Positions 7,384 to 13,907 of a stretch of 13,959 nt of DNA are shown piece after piece; the stretch's first letter is position 1, and every line of letters begins with the position of its first letter. The notes below the pieces were generated by a model. It was not told the DNA's origin and ran no database searches. It saw only the letters and a list, made by a program, of their open reading frames with translations. The DNA is taken from assembly GCA_009914575.1 (NCBI GenBank), contig WNEB01000019.1, positions 1-13,959 of the forward strand, read 5' to 3'. Source of the DNA: Burkholderia gladioli. GTDB taxonomy: Bacteria > Pseudomonadota > Gammaproteobacteria > Burkholderiales > Burkholderiaceae. A program made the translations under genes and the position numbers.

Positions 7384-8150
7384 ATGGAACTACGCGACAA
7401 CGTCTTTCTGATCACCGGCGGCGCCTCGGGCCTTGGCGCCGGCACCGCGCGCATGCTGGCCGCGGCGGGCGCCAGGCCGGTGCTCGCCGACCTGAACCGC
7501 GAGGCCGGCGAGGCGCTCGCGCGCGAACTGGGCGGCTGGGCGGCGTGTTCGTCGCCTGCGACGTCACGCGCGAGGATCACGCGCAGGCCGCCGTCGAGGC
7601 CGCCACGCAACTGGGCACGCTGCGCGGGCTGATAAACTGCGCGGGCATCGCGCCCGCCGCGAAGACGGTCGGCAAGGACGGCCCGCATTCGCTCGACCTG
7701 TTCGCGAAGGTGGTGTCGATCAACCTGATCGGCACCTTCAACATGGCGCGCCTGGCCGCCGCCGCGATGGCCGCCAATGCGCCGACAGGCCAGGGCGAGC
7801 GCGGCGTGATCGTCAATACCGCCTCGGTGGCCGCGTTCGACGGCCAGATCGGCCAGGCCGCCTATGCCGCGTCGAAGGCCGGCGTGGCCGGCATGACGCT
7901 GCCGCTTGCGCGCGATCTGTCGCGCAATGCGATCCGCGTGATGACGATCGCGCCCGGCATCTTCGAGACGCCGATGCTGCTCGGCATGCCTCAAGAAGTG
8001 CAGGACGCGCTCGGCGCGATGGTGCCGTTCCCGCCGCGCCTCGGCAAGCCGGACGAATACGCGATGCTGGTGCGCCAGATCCTCGAGAACCCGATGCTCA
8101 ACGGCGAGGTGATCCGCCTCGACGGCGCGATCCGCATGCAGCCGAAGTAA
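7384..8150 (+). pseudogene. Short-chain dehydrogenase (3-hydroxyacyl-CoA dehydrogenase type), frameshifted
   Basis: The N-terminal frame encodes [20 protein letters not shown] with the NAD-binding TGGASGLG (11-18), then runs off frame at codon 52. The rest continues in another frame from [16 protein letters not shown]. The cause is visible: CTGGGCGG is repeated in tandem at 7528-7543. Removing one 8-bp copy restores a 252-residue protein with NCAG, catalytic Ser145, Tyr158 and Lys162 (YAASK), and length typical of type II 3-hydroxyacyl-CoA dehydrogenases. Such enzymes oxidise 3-hydroxyacyl-CoA in fatty acid breakdown; the exact substrate is not inferable. Everything else, including AGGAG before the ATG, is intact, so the lesion looks recent. 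A GTG at 7545 could start a fragment lacking the cofactor loop. Confidence 0.88.
7528..7543. repeat. 8-bp tandem duplication that breaks the dehydrogenase frame
   Basis: Two adjacent copies of CTGGGCGG. One copy gives the normal reading [11 protein letters not shown]; two copies shift the frame by +2. Slipped-strand replication is the simplest origin, and loss of one copy would revert it. Confidence 0.9.
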
Positions 8151-8199
8151 GCGCCGGAACCCGAACCGGCGCGAGCCGGCACGCACGCGCGACAAAAAC

Positions 8200-8243
8200 A
8201 ACGCGGCCCGCACGCGCCGGTTCCGGCAGGTGCGGGCCGCGTT
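8200..8243. terminator. Bidirectional terminator between two convergent genes
   Basis: A perfect 14-bp stem (8200-8213 with 8230-8243) encloses an inner GCCGG-TT-CCGGC hairpin. On the minus strand it is followed by GTTTTTGTC, giving a good tract for the murJ-SirB1 transcript. On the plus strand only GTTCGTTCC follows. It sits where the dehydrogenase gene and the SirB1-family gene converge. Confidence 0.7.
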
Positions 8244-8284
8244 CGTTCCGGCGCCATTCAGGCGACGCCGGCGCGTTCCGCGCG

Positions 8285-9136
8285 TCAGTCGTCGCCGCGC
8301 TGCATGCGCTCGCGCAGTTCGGTCAATTGCGCCTCGACCACCGTCGCATCGACCGCTTCGGGACATTCGTCGAGATAGGCTTCGAGATCCTCGAGCGCCG
8401 GGCGCAGGTAATCGAGCCGCGCATAGGCGAAACCGCGGTCGCGCAGCTCGTCGGGCTGCCCCGGCAGCAGCACCACGAGCCGCTGCTGCACCGCCAGCAG
8501 CCGCTGCCAGCGCTCGGTCTGCAGATAGATCGCCTTCAGGTTGTTGAGCATGCGCGCCAGCACTTCGCGGCTCGTGGCCGGCTGCAGCAGCGCGCGCAGC
8601 GTGCTCGCCATGGTGTCCTCGGGATGCGCGACATAGGGTTCGAGCATCTCGACGAGATCGGTTTCGGACAGCGAGCGCCCGGTGGTCGGATCGATCATCG
8701 CGTCGCCGTCGGCGAGCGTCGCGCGCAGCAGGAAATGGCCCGGGAACGACACGCCGCGCACCGCCAGCCCGAGCTGCCCCGCCAGTTCCAGATACAGCAC
8801 CGCGAGCGAGATCGGAATGCCGCGCCGGCGCTTGAGCACCATGTTCAGGTAACTGTTGTCGGGATCGTAGCAATCGTTGTGATTGCAGGCGAAACCGAGC
8901 TCGCGGAAGAAAAAGTCGTTGAGCGCGTCGACCTTGCCGCGCGCGTCGAGATCGGCGCGCACGCGGCGGCGAAAGCGCACGGCCAGCGTGTCGAGCTCGG
9001 CCTGCACCGCCTGCATGTCGAGGTCGGGATAGGCGTCCTGCGCAAGCGACAGCGCCGCCTCGGTGAGCGGCAGGCTGTCGTCTTCGGCGACGAGGGTGCT
9101 GAAAAAATCGAGGACGCCGGTCATGGCTTTCGTCAT
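8285..9136 (-). CDS. SirB1 family protein, transglutaminase-like with TPR-like tail
   Basis: This 283-residue protein has the SirB1 N-terminal transglutaminase-like region: FFFRELGFACNHNDCYDPDNSY (76-96, split as FFFRELGF and CNHNDCYDPDN), RRGIPISLAVLYLELAG (104-120) and SFPGHFLLR (130-138), then MIDPTTGR. A helical tail of about 195-265 with ALEDLEAYL-type repeats resembles TPRs. The biochemical function of the family is not established; many members lack a full catalytic triad. The ATG at 9136 overlaps the murJ stop as ATGA, so translation is probably coupled; a second ATG at 9124 is possible. A 768-codon open frame continues upstream but only because it reads murJ out of frame. The pairing with the lipid II flippase hints at, but does not prove, an envelope role. 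Confidence 0.9.
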   Translation of the reverse strand: MTKAMTGVLDFFSTLVAEDDSLPLTEAALSLAQDAYPDLDMQAVQAELDTLAVRFRRRVRADLDARGKVDALNDFFFRELGFACNHNDCYDPDNSYLNMVLKRRRGIPISLAVLYLELAGQLGLAVRGVSFPGHFLLRATLADGDAMIDPTTGRSLSETDLVEMLEPYVAHPEDTMASTLRALLQPATSREVLARMLNNLKAIYLQTERWQRLLAVQQRLVVLLPGQPDELRDRGFAYARLDYLRPALEDLEAYLDECPEAVDATVVEAQLTELRERMQRGDD

Positions 9137-10683
9137 TTGGCTCGGCGGCGGAAGTACGCGTATTTGAAGCCCATCAACCACAACATACCGAAATATAGTG
9201 CGGCAAACAGAACCAGGCACGCGGCCGTCAGCGCGATGCGCGCGAGCGGTTCGGCGCGCAGGCCGGTCCAGTCGAAACTGATCGCGCACCAGTGCATGAC
9301 GCCGGCCAGCACCAGCGAGGCGCCCAGCAACTGCACGAAGAAGCGCAACCAGCCCGGCGACGGCATGTAGATGCCGCGCCGGCGCAGGCCGAGAAACAGC
9401 AGCAGCGAATTGAGCGTGGCGCCCGCCCCGATGCTCAGCGTCAGCCCGGCATGGCCGAGAATCGGCACGAATACATAATTCGACAACTGTGTGACGATCA
9501 GTACGCCGATCGCGATCTTGACCGGCGTCTTGATGTCCTGCTTCGCATAGAAGCCCGGCGCGAGAATCTTGATCAGGATGATGCCCACCAGGCCGATGCC
9601 GTAGGCGGCCAGCGCGCGCGACACCATTTCCACCGTGTGCGCGTCGAACTTGCCGTAATTGAACAGCGTGGCGGTGAGCGGTTCGGCGAACACCAGCAGG
9701 CCCAGCGCGCTCGGCGCGGCCAGCAGGAACGTCACGCGCAGGCCCCAGTCGAGCAGCGCCGAATATTCGGTGGCGTCCGCGTCGACGTGCGCCTTCGACA
9801 GGCTCGGCAGCAAAATCGTGCCGAGCGCCACGCCGAGCAGCGCGGTGGGGAATTCCATCAGCCGGTCGGCGTAGTTGATCCACGACACGGCGCCCTGCCC
9901 GAGCCGCGACGCGATATTGGTATTGATGATCAGCGAGAGCTGCGCGACCGACACGGCGAACGTGGCCGGCACCATTTTCGCGAGCACGCGCTTGACGCCC
10001 GGGTGCGCGAGCGCGCGCACCGGGTTCAGGCCGATGCGCGGCATCATGTCGATGCGCTTGAGGCCCGGCCACTGCACGATGAACTGCAGCACGCCGCCGA
10101 CGATCACGGCCCACGCCAGCGCATACACCGGCATCTTCATGTAGGGCGCGACGAACACGGTCGCGCCGATGAACGAGACGTTCAGCAGCACGGGCGCGAA
10201 CGCGGGCAGCGAGAAGTTCTTGTAGGTGTTCAGCACGCCGGAGGCGAGCGTCGTCAGCGAGATGAAGATGATGTAAGGGAACATGATCCGCGTCATCGCG
10301 ACGGCGAGCGGGAACGCCTGGCCGTCGGTGCGCAGGCCGGACGCCACCGCATACACCACCCACGACGCGCCGGCCACGCCGATCACCGACAGCAAGGCCA
10401 GCGCCCAGGCCAGCACCGTCGACATCGCATCGACCAGCGCCTTGGTGGCGTCGTGCCCCTGCTGGTTCTTGAATTCGGCGAGGATCGGCACGAACGCCTG
10501 CGAAAACGCGCCTTCGGCCGAGAGCCGGCGCAGCAGGTTCGGGATGCGGAACGCGACGTAGAATGCGTCGGTATATTGACTGGCGCCGCACGCTCTCGCG
10601 ATCAGCGTCTCACGGGCCAGACCGGTCACGCGCGACAACAACGTGAAGCCGCTGACCGTCAGCAGGGCGCGGAATAGATTCAT
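9133..10683 (-). CDS. murJ: Lipid II flippase MurJ (MviN)
   Basis: This 516-residue inner-membrane protein of the MOP superfamily flips lipid II to the periplasmic side for peptidoglycan synthesis. About 14 hydrophobic segments cover its length, the family topology. Arg24, Asp39 and Arg52, essential in E. coli MurJ, are at identical positions (GLARET, YTDAFY, NLLRRL), and Arg274 in ADRLMEFP corresponds to E. coli Arg270. The N-terminal SGFTLLSRVTGLARE is highly typical. It shares an ATGA overlap with the SirB1-family gene. No Shine-Dalgarno sequence precedes the ATG; a perfect TATAAT lies 10-15 bp upstream, so the main transcript may be almost leaderless. murJ is divergent from rpsT, as in other Burkholderiaceae. 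Confidence 0.97.
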   Translation of the reverse strand: MNLFRALLTVSGFTLLSRVTGLARETLIARACGASQYTDAFYVAFRIPNLLRRLSAEGAFSQAFVPILAEFKNQQGHDATKALVDAMSTVLAWALALLSVIGVAGASWVVYAVASGLRTDGQAFPLAVAMTRIMFPYIIFISLTTLASGVLNTYKNFSLPAFAPVLLNVSFIGATVFVAPYMKMPVYALAWAVIVGGVLQFIVQWPGLKRIDMMPRIGLNPVRALAHPGVKRVLAKMVPATFAVSVAQLSLIINTNIASRLGQGAVSWINYADRLMEFPTALLGVALGTILLPSLSKAHVDADATEYSALLDWGLRVTFLLAAPSALGLLVFAEPLTATLFNYGKFDAHTVEMVSRALAAYGIGLVGIILIKILAPGFYAKQDIKTPVKIAIGVLIVTQLSNYVFVPILGHAGLTLSIGAGATLNSLLLFLGLRRRGIYMPSPGWLRFFVQLLGASLVLAGVMHWCAISFDWTGLRAEPLARIALTAACLVLFAALYFGMLWLMGFKYAYFRRRAK

Positions 10684-10692
10684 GGGGCACCG

Positions 10693-10698
10693 ATTATA
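10693..10698 (-). promoter_or_regulatory. Consensus -10 immediately upstream of murJ
   Basis: TATAAT reads on the minus strand from 10698 to 10693. Transcription would begin around 10686, about 3 nt before the murJ ATG at 10683. No good -35 is seen 16-18 bp upstream (GGCGGT or GCGGTT at best) and there is no TGN extension, so strength is uncertain. Confidence 0.45.
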
Positions 10699-10777
10699 CG
10701 GAACGCCCGCGGCGAACCGCCGATCGCCGCCGAAAAACGCGCCAAAGCGCCGCCGCAGCCGCCCTGCTCGTCGAGCT

Positions 10778-10806
10778 TGTCATTGCCTTGATTTTGTTGC
10801 TATAAT
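10778..10806 (+). promoter_or_regulatory. Strong sigma-70 promoter of rpsT
   Basis: TTGTCA (10778-10783), 17 bp spacer, TATAAT (10801-10806): five of six and six of six consensus bases. The start near 10813 gives a leader of about 166 nt before the rpsT ATG. That is long for a ribosomal protein gene and leaves room for autogenous control, which is known for S20 in E. coli. Confidence 0.8.
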
Positions 10807-10978
10807 TATCCGTTTCTGAGTCTGCGTTCGCGCTGCGGTAATCATCGAGCACGTTGCCGGCCTCGGTGAAACCTACGTTTTTTGGGCCCCGGGCAATCGC
10901 TCTCGAGGGTCGGATCGAAAAGCAGTGCTTGGCCGTCAGGCTCCAAGCTCTGGGAACAGGACAGGATAAGGAACCGTC

Positions 10979-11254
10979 ATGGCTAACTCCGCACAAGCTC
11001 GCAAGCGCGCCCGTCAGGCAGCGAAGGCAAACTCGCACAACTCGGCGCTGCGCTCGAAATTCCGCACCGCCATCAAGGCTGTTCGCAAGGCGATCGACGC
11101 CGGCGATCAAGCCAAGGCTGCCGAGCTGTACAAGGCCGCCACGAAGACGATCGACACGATCGCCGACAAGAAGATCGTTCACAAGAACAAGGCTGCTCGC
11201 CACAAGAGCCGCCTGTCGGCAGCGGTCAAGGGCCTCCAGGCCGCCGCGCAGTAA
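10979..11254 (+). CDS. rpsT: 30S ribosomal protein S20
   Basis: This 91-residue, Lys/Ala-rich, all-helical protein binds 16S rRNA early in 30S assembly. The start [20 protein letters not shown] is the S20 signature, followed by [18 protein letters not shown] and the C-terminal [19 protein letters not shown]. Length is slightly above the usual 84-90. AAGGA (10968-10972) lies six bases before the ATG. Codon use is biased to AAG, GCC/GCT and CGC, as in highly expressed genes. It is monocistronic, with a strong promoter at 10778-10806 and an intrinsic terminator at 11304-11329. Confidence 0.98.
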   Translation: MANSAQARKRARQAAKANSHNSALRSKFRTAIKAVRKAIDAGDQAKAAELYKAATKTIDTIADKKIVHKNKAARHKSRLSAAVKGLQAAAQ

Positions 11255-11303
11255 CTCCGGCATGCCCGCGACTCGCGGGCAGCCCTGTTTCCTGCCGATC
11301 ACG

Positions 11304-11329
11304 AAAAGCCCGCCTAGGCGGGCTTTTTT
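11304..11329. terminator. Intrinsic terminator after rpsT, bidirectional form
   Basis: AAAAGCCCGC, CTAG loop, GCGGGCTTTT extended to T6 at 11324-11329. The A-run on the other side lets it also serve the convergent DUF3579 gene that ends at 11476. Confidence 0.9.
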
Positions 11330-11475
11330 GCGTTTCCGGATCCCTGCGTCCTGCAAGACGAACGCATGGCGGCTGCGCCGTATCGCGCCGCAGCCGGCTA
11401 TGGGGTGGTCGGGGAGATGGAGTGCGTGACGCGAAACCGGGGCGGGCCGCGCCCGGCGCGTGGGCAGCCTGACGT

Positions 11476-11799
11476 TCAGGCCTTGTCGTTCTTGTGCAGC
11501 GTCAGTTCGCAGGCCTCGGTCACGACCAGATCGTTGTCGCGCGCGAAGTTCATGACGAAATCGAAGGCCATCGGCTCGAGTTCGCGCAGGCGCGAATCGA
11601 TGATCACGCACTTGACGTTGCCGACGATGGTGGGACGCACATACAGCGAATACTTCATGTAGGCATTGCGCCCGCTCGCGCCCGGTCCGAATTGGGCCAT
11701 CACGCCGGCCAGACGCTCCGACCAATCGCTCGGACGAAACGTCTTCCCTTCTTTCGTGACGCCTTGAATGAAAAATTCGGTCGGGGGAGTTTCTGCCAT
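11476..11799 (-). CDS. DUF3579 family protein
   Basis: This 107-residue soluble protein is of the DUF3579 family, whose function is unknown. It reads MAETPPTEFFIQGVTKEGKT, then FRPSDWSERLAGVMAQFG and YSLYVRPTIVGNVKCVIID, and ends in ACELTLHKNDKA. There is no signal peptide or membrane segment. I chose the ATG at 11799 because conserved sequence starts there; the frame is open to 11964 but that extension is Arg/Pro-rich and unlike the family. It lies between rpsT (convergent) and argF (divergent), an arrangement common in Burkholderiaceae, which supports a real gene but gives no function. Confidence 0.9.
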   Translation of the reverse strand: MAETPPTEFFIQGVTKEGKTFRPSDWSERLAGVMAQFGPGASGRNAYMKYSLYVRPTIVGNVKCVIIDSRLRELEPMAFDFVMNFARDNDLVVTEACELTLHKNDKA

Positions 11800-12002
11800 G
11801 AAGGGTCCCAGATGAGGGGCCGACGGCACGATGCTGCCGCGGCGGAAGCAGGGCCTGGCTTCGCTTGCCGGCTGCGGAATGCCGTGCCGGCGGCGCTGCC
11901 CGGGCCACCGCCGCAAGCATGCCGGACACGCATCCGCACGCTTGCGCGCGGGTGCCGCCCTCACCCGGCAACGAGAGCCGCTGGGCTTCGGAAAACCGCA
12001 GA

Positions 12003-12008
12003 ATTATA
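12003..12008 (-). promoter_or_regulatory. Possible -10 for the DUF3579 gene
   Basis: TATAAT reads on the minus strand from 12008 to 12003, preceded by CGG. The hexamers 16-18 bp upstream (GCCGAA, CGCCGA) are poor -35 boxes. It would give a leader of nearly 200 nt. Confidence 0.4.
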
Positions 12009-12108
12009 CCGCACCGCCGCATACTTCGGCGCCACGAAGCCCCCTTCCGCCCCTCTGGAAACGGCCCGACGGCGCACCGCCTCGGCCGGCGAAGGCTTCC
12101 CGCGCACC

Positions 12109-12137
12109 TCGTCAAAGCCCGGAAAATCCTTTATGCT
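12109..12137 (+). promoter_or_regulatory. Possible argF promoter
   Basis: TATGCT at 12132-12137 with GTCAAA at 12109-12114, 17 bp apart. Both boxes are moderate matches. The start would fall near 12144, about 70 nt before the argF ATG. Confidence 0.35.
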
Positions 12138-12212
12138 CAATCGGCTTATCACCTCCGACGGCGGGCGCCGTCCGGCGCGCCGCACCGGCTGCCTCCCGCC
12201 GCGTTTCGTTTC

Positions 12213-13142
12213 ATGACCGCCAAAACCATTCGTCACTACCTGCAGTTCAAGGATTTCTCGCTGGAAGACTACGAGTACGTGCTCGAACGCACGGGTATTC
12301 TGAAGCGCAAATTCAAGGGCTACGAAACCTATCACCCGCTGCACGACCGCACGCTGGCGATGATCTTCGAGAAGAACTCGACACGCACGCGCCTGTCGTT
12401 CGAAGCCGGCATCTTCCAGCTCGGCGGCCACGCCGTGTTCATGAGCACGCGCGACACGCAGCTCGACCGCGGCGAACCGATGGAGGATTCGGCGCAGGTG
12501 ATCTCGCGCATGGTCGACATCATCATGATCCGCACGTTCGAGCAGGAGATCATCCAGCGTTTCGCCGCGAATTCGCGCGTGCCGGTGATCAACGGCCTGA
12601 CCAACGAATACCATCCGTGCCAGGTGCTCGCCGACATCTTCACGTACGTCGAGCACCGCGGCCCGATCCGTGGCAAGACGGTCGCCTGGGTCGGCGACGC
12701 GAACAACATGCTGTACACCTGGATCCAGGCCGCGCAAATCCTCGACTTCAAGCTGCGCCTGTCCACGCCGCCGGGCTATGCGCTCGACATGAAGCTCGTC
12801 GATGCGGAAAGCGCGTCGGCCTACGAGGTGTGCGAGGATCCGAACGAAGCCTGCCGCGGCGCCGATCTGGTCACCACCGACGTGTGGACCAGCATGGGCT
12901 GCGAGGCCGAGAACGAAGTGCGCAAGAAGGCGTTCCCCGACTGGTGCGTCGACGAGGAAATGATGGCCTTCGCCAACCCCGACGCGCTGTTCATGCACTG
13001 CCTGCCCGCGCACCGCGGCGAGGAAGTGACGGCCGGCGTGATCGACGGCCCGCAAAGCGTGGTCTGGGACGAAGCCGAAAACCGCCTGCACGTGCAGAAG
13101 GCGCTGATGGAATTCCTGCTGCTCGGCAAGCTCAATCACTGA
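12213..13142 (+). CDS. argF: Ornithine carbamoyltransferase
   Basis: This 309-residue cytoplasmic enzyme makes citrulline from ornithine and carbamoyl phosphate in arginine biosynthesis. The carbamoyl-phosphate loop FEKNSTRTR has STRTR at 56-60; HPCQ is at 134-137; the ornithine-side DVWTSMG covers 223-229; and the catalytic HCLPAHRG is at 262-269. This motif set separates it from aspartate carbamoyltransferase. Length is family-typical. The ATG at 12213 begins the conserved sequence (MTAKTIRHYLQFKDFS); the frame stays open to 11865 without conservation. In related genomes argG often follows argF; here an IS110-family fragment begins 58 bp after the stop, so anything downstream has been separated. 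Confidence 0.97.
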   Translation: MTAKTIRHYLQFKDFSLEDYEYVLERTGILKRKFKGYETYHPLHDRTLAMIFEKNSTRTRLSFEAGIFQLGGHAVFMSTRDTQLDRGEPMEDSAQVISRMVDIIMIRTFEQEIIQRFAANSRVPVINGLTNEYHPCQVLADIFTYVEHRGPIRGKTVAWVGDANNMLYTWIQAAQILDFKLRLSTPPGYALDMKLVDAESASAYEVCEDPNEACRGADLVTTDVWTSMGCEAENEVRKKAFPDWCVDEEMMAFANPDALFMHCLPAHRGEEVTAGVIDGPQSVVWDEAENRLHVQKALMEFLLLGKLNH

Positions 13143-13179
13143 GCCCGCGGCACCGGCAATCCGATGCCCCGATGCAAAA

Positions 13180-13199
13180 AGCCCCGCAGATGCGGGGCT
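13180..13199 (+). terminator. argF terminator hairpin lacking its U-tract
   Basis: AGCCCCGC (13180-13187), AGAT loop, GCGGGGCT (13192-13199), preceded by AAAAA. The sequence then goes to AATGAGATGG instead of the expected T-run. The IS110-family element appears to begin at the base of this stem, so the terminator was probably damaged by insertion. Confidence 0.7.
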
Positions 13200-13584
13200 A
13201 ATGAGATGGTCACCCCCACCCTACACGCGGGTTACGCTGTAGGGTGTTTTTCTTTCTGGAGAGGCCATCATGCAAGACGCGACGCTGGTTGGGATCGATC
13301 TGGGCAAGCATTCGTTTCACCTTCACGGGCAGGACCGGCACGGCAAAGCCGTGTTTCGCAAGAAGGTGGGACGCAAGCAGTTGATCGAGTTCTTCGCCAC
13401 GTTTCACGCCTGCACGGTGGTCATGGAAGCTTGCGCCGGGGCGCATCACATGGCCCGCAAGCTCGCCAGCTTCGGGCACCAGGTCAAGCTGATCTCGCCG
13501 CAGTTCGTGCGGCCCTTCGTCAAGAGCAACAAGAACGACTTCGTGGATGCCGAGGCGATCTGCGAAGCAGCATCGCGCCCCGCC
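13200..13584 (+). mobile_element. IS110-family element, left part only
   Basis: It consists of about 70 bp of non-coding left end and the first third of a DEDD transposase gene. The right part is missing: at about 13580 the reading leaves the family sequence and at 13585 an IS3-type terminus begins. IS110/IS1111 elements often choose structured targets such as palindromes and terminator stems, and this one sits at the foot of the argF terminator hairpin. The short 5' non-coding end suggests that any bridge RNA lay on the lost right side (IS1111-type layout); this is inference. Confidence 0.8.
13217..13251 (+). terminator. Terminator-like hairpin in the IS110-family left end
   Basis: CACCCTACA (13217-13225) pairs with TGTAGGGTG (13238-13246); after one unpaired C the inner GCG/CGC encloses GGTTA. 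TTTTT follows at 13247-13251. It has the form of an intrinsic terminator in the argF direction, just before the transposase. It may shield the transposase from outside transcription and may substitute for the damaged argF terminator. Confidence 0.55.
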
Positions 13585-13587
13585 TGA
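13270..13587 (+). pseudogene. IS110-family transposase, C-terminally truncated
   Basis: The 105 residues comprise only the RuvC-like N-terminal part of a DEDD transposase that is normally 300-400 residues long. Catalytic acidic residues are visible: Asp10 in VGIDLGKH, Glu53 in VVMEACAG, and Asp90 and Asp93 in NDFVDAEAI. The frame matches the family up to about EAASRP (99-104) and then hits a TGA at the junction with the next element, so the C-terminal domain with its catalytic Ser is lost. GGAGAGG lies just upstream of the ATG. It should be inactive. Confidence 0.88.
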
Positions 13588-13778
13588 TCTTGCCCCCGTT
13601 TCACGGACACCTCTATAAGCGATTAACTATCGCAATAGGAGGTGGACGATGACCAAGAGCAAGGCAGGCAGAAAGGGGCAGGAGTTCAGCCTGGAGTTCA
13701 GGCAACAGACACTGTTGCGAGCGGCCACAGAAGGGGTAACCACGGTGGCTCGTGATCTGGGGTTGCAGACTGCCCAAA
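13585..13778 (+). mobile_element. Left end of a second, different IS3-family element
   Basis: TGATCTTGCCCCCGTTTC at 13585 followed by ACGGACACC looks like an IS3-family terminal repeat (TG start, GGACACC inner end). An orfA start follows at 13649. The family match stops at about 13777, where another element begins. It is unlike the IS3-type element at 196-1204 in both terminus and OrfA sequence. Confidence 0.7.
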
Positions 13779-13825
13779 GGAGCTATTGTCGAATCTGGTG
13801 TACGGCGGTCGCGACGGGAATTTGA
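13649..13825 (+). pseudogene. IS3-family orfA fragment (MTKSKAGRKG type)
   Basis: AGGAGG at 13637-13642 precedes an ATG that opens MTKSKAGRKGQEFSLEFRQQ and TLLRAATEGVTTVARDLGLQ, the N-terminal helix-turn-helix of an IS3-type OrfA. After TAQ (residue 43) the expected LYAWR-type continuation is replaced by RSYCRIWCTAVATGI and a TGA, which is translation of the next element. About half of a usual OrfA remains and no orfB is present. Confidence 0.7.
13779..13803 (+). repeat. 25-bp motif shared with 171-195 (right copy)
   Basis: Reads GGAGCTA, TTGTCG, AATCTGGTGTAC. It agrees at 22 of 25 positions with the minus strand of 171-195 and sits at the breakpoint of the IS3 orfA fragment, as the left copy does at the breakpoint of orfB. 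Confidence 0.5.
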
Positions 13826-13907
13826 AAAGGCGGTGGCGGTTTAGCTGAGAATGTTGCTTGTCGTGAGCACAACCAGCGAACCCTGAGTGATCCGGAAACC
13901 AGCCACC
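13779..13907 (+). mobile_element. Left end of a third, unassigned element
   Basis: From the breakpoint to the ATG at 13908 the sequence is non-coding and lower in GC than the chromosome. It resembles a 5' end of an insertion sequence, but I cannot assign the family. It continues beyond the window with the gene that starts at 13908. Confidence 0.35.

Larger units (their letters stand above)
11800..12212. other. 413-bp divergent intergenic region, DUF3579 gene / argF
   Basis: It holds the candidate promoters of both flanking genes (12003-12008 minus, 12109-12137 plus). The open frames that cross it are extensions of argF or the DUF3579 gene or antisense to them, with no conserved sequence. I see no clear ARG-box palindrome of the E. 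coli ArgR type. The argF ATG has no good Shine-Dalgarno sequence in front of it. Confidence 0.6.

Noticed and set aside
7035..7411. Small open frames (69-143 codons) across the MITE-like element
   Set aside because: They cross the terminal repeats and hairpins, lack ribosome binding sites and show no protein motif.
8285..10591. A 768-codon minus-strand frame through the SirB1-family gene and murJ
   Set aside because: Only the last 283 codons are conserved. The upstream part reads murJ out of frame, so it is not a fusion protein.
9292..10677. A 461-codon plus-strand frame antisense to murJ
   Set aside because: Very rich in His, Arg, Gln and Asp without any fold signal; murJ on the other strand has complete family features.
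13200..13269. Bridge RNA gene in the IS110-family left end
   Set aside because: Only 70 bp, with a simple terminator-like hairpin. That is too short for a bridge RNA with two loops; the right end, where it might lie, is missing.
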